A stretch of 64,000 nt of DNA, from contig NW_027478530.1 of NCBI RefSeq assembly GCF_051014685.1, positions 310,001-374,000 of the forward strand. The letters are read 5' to 3'. The position numbers and the translations under genes are program-made. The stretch is from Ptiloglossa arizonensis (Eukaryota; Arthropoda; Insecta; Hymenoptera; Colletidae). The notes beneath the pieces are model-generated. The model searched no databases. It had not been told where the DNA came from and saw nothing but the letters and a program-made list of their open reading frames with translations. Shown one piece after another: positions 55,470 through 64,000 of this stretch; position 1 is the first letter of the stretch; each line of letters begins with the position of its first letter.

Positions 55470-58400
55470 CATACCGTTGTAATCGGGCGAGTCTCTACTT
55501 TCAGATGCAACAGATATTTTGCGGATTGGTCAATCCGTTCGCGAGATATGGCAGTTTGGATATAAGAAACGCTTGAGAAACTCAAAATTTTCTCAGTTCT
55601 GATGCTTGAAACGAATAACTAGAACGGCCTAGGGCAAAAGTGCGCATACCGTTGTAATCGGGCGAGTTTCTGCTTTCAGATGCAACAGAAATTTTGCGGA
55701 TCGGTCAATCCGTTCGCGTGATATGGCAGTTTAGATGTAAGAAACGCTTGAGAAATTCAAAATTTTCGCAGTTCTGATGCTCGAAACGAATAACTGGAAC
55801 GGCCTAGGGGAAAACTACACATACCGTTGTAATCGGGCGAGTTTCTACTTTCAGATGCAACAGAAATTTTGCGGATTGGTCAATCCGTTCGCGAGATATG
55901 GTAGTTTGGATGTAAGAAACACTTGAGAAATTCAAAATTTTCGCAGTTCTGATGCTCGAAACGAATAACTGGAACGGCCTAGGGGAAAACTACACATACC
56001 GTTGTAATCGGGCGAGTCTCTACTTTCAGATGCAACAGAAATTTTGCGAATTGGTCAATCCTTTCGCGAGATATGGCAGTTTGGAGGTAAGAAACGCTTG
56101 AGAAACTCAAAATTTGCGCAGTTCTGATGCTTGAAACGAATAACTAGAACGGCCTAGGGGAAAAGTGCGCATACCGTTGTAATCGGGCGAGTTTCTACTT
56201 TCAGATGCAACAGAAATTTTGCGGATTGGTCAATCCGTTCGCGAGATATGGCAGTTTGGATGTAAGAAACGCTTGAGAAATTCAAAATTTTCGCAGTACT
56301 GATGCTCGAAACGAATAACTGGAACGGCCTAGGGGAAAACTACACATACCGTTGTAATCGGGCGTGTCTCTACTTTCAGATGCAACAGAAATTTTGCGGA
56401 TTGGTCAATCCGTTCGCGAGATATGGCAGTTTGGAGGTAAGAAACGCTTGAGAACCTCAAAATTTGCGCAGTTCTGATGCTTGAAAAGAATAACTAGAAC
56501 GGCCTAGGGGAAAAGTGCGCACACCATTGTAATCGGGCGAGTTTCTACTTTCAGATGAAACAGAAATTTTGCGGATCGGTCAATCCGTTCGCGAGATATG
56601 GCAGTTTGGATGTAAGAAACGCATGAGAAACTCAAAATTTTCGCAGTTCTGATGCTCGAAACGAATAACTGGAACGGCCTAGGGGAAAACTACACATACC
56701 GTTGTAATCGGGCGAGTCTCTACTTTCAGATGCAACAGAAATTTTGCGGATTGGTCAATCCGTTCGCGAGATATGGCAGTTTGGATATAAGAAACGCTTG
56801 AGAAACTCAAAATTTTCTCAGTTCTGATGCTTGAAACGAATAACTAGAACGGCCTAGGGCAAAAGTGCGCATACCGTTGTAATCGGGCGAGTTTCTGCTT
56901 TCAGATGCAACAGAAATTTTGCGGATCGGTCAATCCGTTCGCGTGATATGGCAGTTTAGATGTAAGAAACGCTTGAGAAATTCAAAATTTTCGCAGTTCT
57001 GATGCTCGAAACGAATAACTGGAACGGCCTAGGGGAAAACTACACATACCGTTGTAATCGGGCGAGTTTCTACTTTCAGATACAACAGAAATTTTGCGGA
57101 TTGGTCAATCCGTTCGCGAGATATGGCAGTTTGGATGTAAGAAACACCTGAGAACTTCAAAATTTTCGCAGTTCTGATGCTCGAAACGAATAACTGGAAC
57201 GGCCTAGGGGAAAGCTACACATACCGTTGTAATCGGGCGGGTCTCTACTTTCAGATGCAATAGAAATTTTGCGAATTGGTCAATCCTTTCGCGAGATATG
57301 GCAGTTTGGAGGTAAGAAACGCTTGAGAAACTCAAAATTTGCGCAGTTCTGATGCTTGAAACGAATAACTAGAACGGCCTAGGGGAAAAGTGCGCATACC
57401 GTTGTAATCGGGCGAGTTTCTACTTTCAGATGCAACAGAAATTTTGCGAATTGGTCAATCCTTTCGCGAGATATGGCAGTTTGGAGGTAAGAAACGCTTG
57501 AGAAACTCAAAATTTTCGCAGTTCTGATGCTCGACACGAATAACTAGAACGGCCTAGGGGAAAAGCGCGCATACCGTTGTAATCGGGCGAGTTTCTACTT
57601 TCAGATGCAATAGAAATTTTGCGGATTGATCAATCCGTTCGCGAGATATGGCAGTTTGGAGGTAAGAAACGCTTGAGAAACTCAAAATTTTCGCAGTTCT
57701 GATGCTCGAAACGAGTAACTTGAACGGCCTAGGGGAAAAGTACGCATACCGTTGTAATCGGGCGAGTTTCTACTTTCAGATGCAACAGAAATTTTGCGGA
57801 TCGGTCAATCCGTTCGCGAGATATGGCAGCTTGGATGTAAGAAACGCTTGAGAAACTCAAAATTTTCGCAGTTCTGATGCTTGAAACGAATAACTAGAAC
57901 GGCCTAGGGGAAAAGTGCGCATACCGATGTAATGGGGCGAGTTTCTACTTTCAGATGAAACAGAAATTTTGCGGATCGGTCAATCCGTTCGCGAGATATG
58001 GCAGTTTGGATGTAAGAAACGCTTGAGAAACTCAAAATTTTCGCAGTTCTGATGCTCGAAACGAATAACTGGAACGGCCTAGGGGAAAACTACACATACC
58101 GTTGTAATCGGGCGAGTCTCTACTTTCAGATGCAACAGAAATTTTGCGGATTGGTCAATCCGTTCGCGAGATATGGCAGTTTGAAGGTAAGAAACGCTTG
58201 AGAAACTCAAAATTTTTGCAGTTCTGATGCTCGAAACGAATAACTGGAACGGCCTAGGGGAAAACTACACATACCGTTGTAATCGGGCGAGTCTCTACTT
58301 TCAGATGCAATAGAAATTTTGCGGATTGGTCAATCCGTTCGCGAGATATGGCAGTTTGGAGGTAAGAAACGCTTGAGAAACTCAAAATTTGCGCAGTTCT

Positions 58401-59319
58401 GATGCTCGAAACGAATAACTAGAACGGCCTAGGGGAAAAGTGCGCATACCATTGTACTCGGGCGAGTCTCTACTTTCAGATGCAACAGAAATTTTGCGGA
58501 TTGGTCAATCCGTTCGCGAGATATGGCAGTTTGAAGGTAAGAAACGCTTGAGAAACTCAAAATTTTCGCAGTTCTGATGCTCGACACGAATAACTAGAAC
58601 GGCCTAGGGGAAAAGCGCGCATACCGTTGTAATTGGGCGAGTTTCTACTTTCAGATGCAATAGAAATTTTGCGGATTGATCAATCCGTTCGCGAGATATG
58701 GCAGTTTGGAGGTAAGAAACGCTTGAGAAACTCAAAATTTTCGCAGTTCTGATGCTCGAAACGAGTAACTTGAACGGCCTAGGGGAAAAGTGCGCATACA
58801 GTTGTAATCGGGCGAGTTTCTACATTCAGATGCAACAGAAACTTTGCGGATTGGTCAATCCGTTCGCGAGATATGGCAGTTTGGAGGTAAGAATCGCTTG
58901 AGAAACTCAAAATTTGCGCAGTTCTGATGCTTGTAACGAATAACTAGAACGGCCTAGGGGAAATGTGCGCATACCGTTGTGATGGGGCGAGTTTCTACTT
59001 TCAGATGCAACAGAAATTTTGCGGATTGGTCAATCCGTTCGCGAGATATCGCAGTTTGGAGGTAAGAAACGCTTGAGAAACTCAAAATTTTCGCAGTTCT
59101 GATGCTCGACACGAATAACTAGAACGACCTAGGGGAAAAGCGCGCATACCGTTGTAATCGGGCGAGTTTCTACTTTCAGATGCAACAGAAATTTTGCGGA
59201 TTGGTCAACCCGTTCGCGAGATATGGCAGTTTGGAGGTAAGAAACGCTTGAGAAACTCAAAATTTGAGCAGTTCTGATGCTCGAAACGTATAACTGGAAC
59301 GGCCTAGGGGAAAACTACA
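55470..59319. repeat. 22-mer higher-order repeat (3850 bp), copy 3
   Basis: Matches copy 1, not copy 2, at the variable points: gatacaacag near 57,080, cacctgagaactt, gatgaaacag after gatgtaatgg at 57920, and aattgggcg at 58620. It therefore starts the second half of a 44-mer. Confidence 0.92.
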
Positions 59320-62294
59320 CATACCGTTGTAATCGGGCGAGTCTCTACTTTCAGATGCAACAGATATTTTGCGGATTGGTCAATCCGTTCGCGAGATATG
59401 GCAGTTTGGATATAAGAAACGCTTGAGAAACTCAAAATTTTCTCAGTTCTGATGCTTGAAACGAATAACTAGAACGGCCTAGGGCAAAAGTGCGCATACC
59501 GTTGTAATCGGGCGAGTTTCTGCTTTCAGATGCAACAGAAATTTTGCGGATCGGTCAATCCGTTCGCGTGATATGGCAGTTTAGATGTAAGAAACGCTTG
59601 AGAAATTCAAAATTTTCGCAGTTCTGATGCTCGAAACGAATAACTGGAACGGCCTAGGGGAAAACTACACATACCGTTGTAATCGGGCGAGTTTCTACTT
59701 TCAGATGCAACAGAAATTTTGCGGATTGGTCAATCCGTTCGCGAGATATGGTAGTTTGGATGTAAGAAACACTTGAGAAATTCAAAATTTTCGCAGTTCT
59801 GATGCTCGAAACGAATAACTGGAACGGCCTAGGGGAAAACTACACATACCGTTGTAATCGGGCGAGTCTCTACTTTCAGATGCAACAGAAATTTTGCGAA
59901 TTGGTCAATCCTTTCGCGAGATATGGCAGTTTGGAGGTAAGAAACGCTTGAGAAACTCAAAATTTGCGCAGTTCTGATGCTTGAAACGAATAACTAGAAC
60001 GGCCTAGGGGAAAAGTGCGCATACCGTTGTAATCGGGCGAGTTTCTACTTTCAGATGCAACAGAAATTTTGCGGATTGGTCAATCCGTTCGCGAGATATG
60101 GCAGTTTGGATGTAAGAAACGCTTGAGAAATTCAAAATTTTCGCAGTACTGATGCTCGAAACGAATAACTGGAACGGCCTAGGGGAAAACTACACATACC
60201 GTTGTAATCGGGCGTGTCTCTACTTTCAGATGCAACAGAAATTTTGCGGATTGGTCAATCCGTTCGCGAGATATGGCAGTTTGGAGGTAAGAAACGGTTG
60301 AGAACCTCAAAATTTGCGCAGTTCTGATGCTTGAAAAGAATAACTAGAACGGCCTAGGGGAAAAGTGCGCACACCATTGTAATCGGGCGAGTTTCTACTT
60401 TCAGATGAAACAGAAATTTTGCGGATCGGTCAATCCGTTCGCGAGATATGGCAGTTTGGATGTAAGAAACGCATGAGAAACTCAAAATTTTCGCAGTTCT
60501 GATGCTCGAAACGAATAACTGGAACGGCCTAGGGGAAAACTACACATACCGTTGTAATCGGGCGAGTCTCTACTTTCAGATGCAACAGAAATTTTGCGGA
60601 TTGGTCAATCCGTTCGCGAGATATGGCAGTTTGGATATAAGAAACGCTTGAGAAACTCAAAATTTTCTCAGTTCTGATGCTTGAAACGAATAACTAGAAC
60701 GGCCTAGGGCAAAAGTGCGCATACCGTTGTAATCGGGCGAGTTTCTGCTTTCAGATGCAACAGAAATTTTGCGGATCGGTCAATCCGTTCGCGTGATATG
60801 GCAGTTTAGATGTAAGAAACGCTTGAGAAATTCAAAATTTTCGCCGTTCTGATGCTCGAAACGAATAACTGGAACGGCCTAGGGGAAAACTACACATACC
60901 GTTGTAATCGGGCGAGTTTCTACTTTCAGATGCAACAGAAATTTTGCGGATTGGTCAATCCGTTCGCGAGATATGGCAGTTTGGATGTAAGAAACACCTG
61001 AGAAATTCAAAATTTTCGCAGTTCTGATGCTCGAAACGAATAACTGGAACGGCCTAGGGGAAAGCTACACATACCGTTGTAATCGGGCGGGTCTCTACTT
61101 TCAGATGCAATAGAAATTTTGCGAATTGGTCAATCCTTTCGCGAGATATGGCAGTTTGGAGGTAAGAAACGCTTGAGAAACTCAAAATTTGCGCAGTTCT
61201 GATGCTTGAAACGAATAACTAGAACGGCCTAGGGGAAAAGTGCGCATACCGTTGTAATCGGGCGAGTTTCTACTTTCAGATGCAACAGAAATTTTGCGAA
61301 TTGGTCAATCCTTTCGCGAGATATGGCAGTTTGGAGGTAAGAAACGCTTGAGAAACTCAAAATTTTCGCAGTTCTGATGCTCGACACGAATAACTAGAAC
61401 GGCCTAGGGGAAAAGCGCGCATACCGTTGTAATCGGGCGAGTTTCTACTTTCAGATGCAATAGAAATTTTGCGGATTGATCAATCCGTTCGCGAGATATG
61501 GCAGTTTGGAGGTAAGAAACGCTTGAGAAACTCAAAATTTTCGCAGTTCTGATGCTCGAAACGAGTAACTTGAACGGCCTAGGGGAAAAGTACGCATACC
61601 GTTGTAATCGGGCGAGTTTCTACTTTCAGATGCAACAGAAATTTTGCGGATCGGTCAATCCGTTCGCGAGATATGGCAGCTTGGATGTAAGAAACGCTTG
61701 AGAAACTCAAAATTTTCGCAGTTCTGATGCTTGAAACGAATAACTAGAACGGCCTAGGGGAAAAGTGCGCATACCGATGTAATGGGGCGAGTTTCTACTT
61801 TCAGATGCAACAGAAATTTTGCGGATTGGTCAATCCGTTCGCGAGATATGGCAGTTTGGAGGTAAGAAACGCTTGAGAAACTCAAAATTTGGGCAGTTCT
61901 GATGCTCGAAACGAATAACTAGAACGGCCTAGGGGAAAAGTGCGCATACCATTGTACTCGGGCGAGTTTCTACTTTCAGATGAAACAGAAATTTTGCGGA
62001 TCGGTCAATCCGTTCGCGAGATATGGCAGTTTGGAGGTAAGAACCGCTTGAGAAACTCAAAATTTGCGCAGTTCTGATGCTTGAAAAGAATAACTAGAAC
62101 GGCCTAGGGGAAAAGTGCGCATACCATTGTAATCGGGCGAGTTTCTACTTTCAGATGCAACAGAAATTTTGCGGATCGGTCAATCCGTTCGCGAGAGATG
62201 GCAGCTTGGATGTAAGAAACGCTTGAGAAACTCAAAATTTGCGCAGTTCTGATGCTTAAAACGAATAACTAGAACGGCCTAGGGGAAAAGTGCG
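59320..62294. repeat. 22-mer higher-order repeat, copy 4 (17 monomers retained)
   Basis: Matches copy 2 at the variable points: gaaacggttg near 60,291, cacctgagaaatt, gatgcaacag at 61770, aatttgggcag, gaaccgcttg and gagagatgg. The order breaks in the monomer at 62295. One private change is tcgccgttc near 60,841. Confidence 0.9.
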
Positions 62295-64000
62295 CATACC
62301 GTTGTAATCGGGCGAGTCTCTACTTTCAGATGCAACAGATATTTTGCGGATTGGTCAATCCGTTCGCGAGATATGGCAGTTTGGAGGTAAGAAACGCTTG
62401 AGAAACTCAAAATTTGCGCAGTTCTGATGCTTGAAACGAATAACTAGAACGGCCTAGGGGAAAAGTGCGCATACCGTTGTAATCGGGCGAGTTTCTACTT
62501 TCAGATGCAACAGAAATTTTGCGGATTGGTCAATCCGTTCGCGAGATATGGCAGTTTGGAGGTAAGAAACGCTTGAGAAACTCAAAATTTGCGCAGTTCT
62601 GATGCTTGAAACGAATAACTAGAACGGCCTCGGGGAAAAGTGCGCATACCGTTGTAATCGTGCGAGTATCTACTTTCAGATGCAACAGAAATTTTGCGGA
62701 TTGGTCAATCCGTTCGCGAGATATGGCAGTTTGGATATAAGAAACGCTTGAGAAACTCAAAATTTTCTCAGTTCTGATGCTTGAAACGAATAACTAGAAC
62801 GGCCTAGGGCAAAAGTGCGCATACCGTTGTAATCGGGCGAGTTTCTGCTTTCAGATGCAACAGAAATTTTGCGGATCGGTCAATCCGTTCGCGTGATATG
62901 GCAGTTTAGATGTAAGAAACGCTTGAGAAATTCAAAATTTTCGCAGTTCTGATGCTCGAAACGAATAACTGGAACGGCCTAGGGGAAAACTACACATACC
63001 GTTGTAATCGGGCGAGTCTCTACTTTCAGATGCAACAGAAATTTTGCGGATTGGTCAATCCGTTCGCGAGATATGGCAGTTTGGATGTAAGAAACGCTTG
63101 AGAAACTCAAAATTTGCGCAGTTCTGATGCTCGACACGAATAACTAGAACGGCCTAGGGGAAAAGCGCGCATACCGTTGTAATCGGGCGAGATTCTACTT
63201 TCAGATGCAACAGAAATTTTGCGGATTGATCAATCCGTTCGCGAGATATGGCAGTTTGGAGGTAAGAAACGCTTGAGAAACTCAAAATTTTCGCAGTTCT
63301 GATGCTCGAAACGAGTAACTTGAACGGCCTAGGGGAAAAGTACGCATACCGTTGTAATCGGGCGAGTTTCTACTTTCAGATGCAACAGAAATTTTGCGGT
63401 TCGGTCAATCCGTTCGCGAGATATGGCAGCTTGGATGTAAGAAACGCTTGAGAAACTCAAAATTTGCGCAGTTCTGATGCTTGAAAAGAATAACTAGAAC
63501 GGCCTAGGGGAAAAGTGCGCATACCATTGTAATCGGGCGAGTTTCTACTTTCAGATGCAACAGAAATTTTGCGGATCGGTCAATCCGTTCGCGAGATATG
63601 GCACCTTGGATGTAAGAAACGCTTGAGAAACTCAAAATTTGCGCAGTTCTGATGCTTGAAACGAATAACTAGAACGGCCTAGGGGAAAACTACACATACC
63701 GTTGTAATCGGGCGAGTCTCTACTTTCAGATGCAACAGAAATTTTGCGGATTGGTCAATCCGTTCGCGAGATATGGCAGTTTGGATGTAAGAAACGCTTG
63801 AGAAACTCAAAATTTGCGCAGTTCTGATGCTTGAAAAGAATAACTAGAACGGCCTAGGGGAAAAGTGCGCATACCATTGTAATCGGGCGAGTTTCTACTT
63901 TCAGATGCAACAGAAATTTTGCGGATCGGTCAATCCGTTCGCGAGAAATGGCACCTTGGATGTAAGAAACGCTTGAGAAACTCAAAATTTGCGCAGTTCT
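62295..64000. repeat. Mixed tail of the array, cut by the window end
   Basis: Monomers at 62295 (cagatatttt), 62470, 62645 (aatcgtgcg, gatataag), 62820 (gcgtgatatgg), 62995, 63170 (gatcaatcc, gagtaacttg), 63345 (gcggttcgg), 63520 (gcaccttgg), 63695 and 63870 (gagaaatgg, gcaccttgg; incomplete). The gcaccttgg type recurs after 350 bp, which suggests a dimer starting at the right edge. The gcggttcgg pair resembles the 33.9-43 kb domain. Confidence 0.82.

Larger units (their letters stand above)
55411..62330. repeat. 44-mer superrepeat (7700-bp offset), right copy
   Basis: Right partner of 47711-54630. The match ends where gatgcaacagat replaces gatgcaatagaa near 62,331. It begins inside the monomer at 55295, where aatttgagcag and cgtataac start to match again. 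Confidence 0.9.
1..64000. repeat. Satellite DNA array, 175-bp monomer, fills the whole window
   Basis: Every line of the window is a variant of one 175-bp unit. Landmarks in order are catacc, a gggcgag block, ctttcagatgcaac, gaaattttgcgg, tcaatccgttcgcgag, atatggcag, gaaacgcttgag, the gttctgatgc block and ggcctagg. All copies run in the same direction with no spacer, inversion or inserted element. About 366 monomers fit, the last cut by the window end. Consensus GC is about 45%. The unit length is close to a nucleosome repeat, as in many centromeric satellites, but location cannot be proven from sequence alone. I do not recognise the family. No gene, tRNA, rRNA or transposon-like segment interrupts the array. 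Confidence 0.98.

Noticed and set aside
62530..62760. Minus-strand open reading frame of 76 codons
   Set aside because: Satellite read-through in the mixed tail, with the same monomer phrase as the others.
1..64000. CRISPR array (direct repeats at regular spacing)
   Set aside because: There are no unique spacers. The full 175-bp unit is repeated, and its length and divergence pattern are those of satellite DNA.
1..64000. Ribosomal or 5S gene array, or a tRNA-derived repeat
   Set aside because: No rRNA or 5S signature is visible. A weak A-box-like tatggcagtttgg and a B-box-like gttcgcgag exist, but they lack key bases and are in the wrong order within the monomer.
1..64000. Honeybee AluI satellite, suggested by a similar unit length of about 176 bp
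   Set aside because: The consensus monomer here has no AGCT site (only rare variants such as gagcttc and gctacac create one), and I cannot confirm any sequence match. Length alone is not evidence.
1..64000. Telomeric repeats or transposon ends within the array
   Set aside because: I looked for TTAGGG-, TTAGG- or TTTAGGG-type runs, terminal inverted repeats and poly-A tails and saw none.

Overview
The window is a single, uninterrupted array of tandemly repeated satellite DNA. From the first base to the last it consists of head-to-tail copies of one 175-bp monomer (about 366 copies, roughly 45% GC, all in the same orientation). I see no protein-coding gene, RNA gene, transposon, CRISPR array, microsatellite or unique sequence. 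Such an array points to a nuclear chromosome of a multicellular eukaryote, most plausibly centromeric, pericentromeric or subtelomeric heterochromatin. I do not recognise the satellite family and cannot name the organism. CpG is not depleted in the monomer, which argues against a genome with heavy CpG-methylation decay, but this is weak evidence.

The interest lies in the higher-order repeat (HOR) organisation. Monomers carry diagnostic substitutions, and these recur at fixed multiples of 175 bp, with the multiple changing along the window. Monomer coordinates below start at the base occupied by the first c of 'catacc'. 1-6294: an older-looking domain with 5-monomer blocks (874 bp), a 13-monomer unit (2273 bp) and traces of a 26-monomer unit (4546 bp). 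It contains all the net indels I found. 6295-8744: transition monomers and a 4-monomer duplication (700 bp). 8745-17144: six 8-monomer units (1400 bp) arranged P-P-Q-P-P-Q, giving a 24-monomer (4200 bp) period. 17145-22744: mixed monomers with a second 700-bp duplication. 22745-27644: a 10-monomer unit (1750 bp). 27470-33769: a 12-monomer unit (2100 bp). 33945-43044: an 8-monomer unit (1400 bp) nested in a 21-monomer duplication (3675 bp). 43045-46719: a 10/11-monomer pair (1750/1925 bp). 46720-62294: a 22-monomer unit (3850 bp) with four copies, paired into a near-identical 44-monomer (7700 bp) duplication. 62295-64000: a mixed tail cut by the window end.

From about 5595 to 63870 the 175-bp phase is kept with no net gain or loss of a base (exactly 333 monomers), although whole monomers have been gained, lost or fused many times. 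This is the expected footprint of in-register unequal crossing-over or gene conversion. Chimeric monomers mark several of the crossover points. The left 5.6 kb looks older or closer to an array edge, and the right third (47.7-62.3 kb) looks most recently amplified. Each monomer has a 16-bp dyad (monomer bases 53-68) next to a TCGCGA site and a weak CENP-B-box-like match. The dyad becomes a perfect palindrome by either of two different central substitutions in different monomer subtypes. All open reading frames are read-through of satellite monomers and are rejected as genes.
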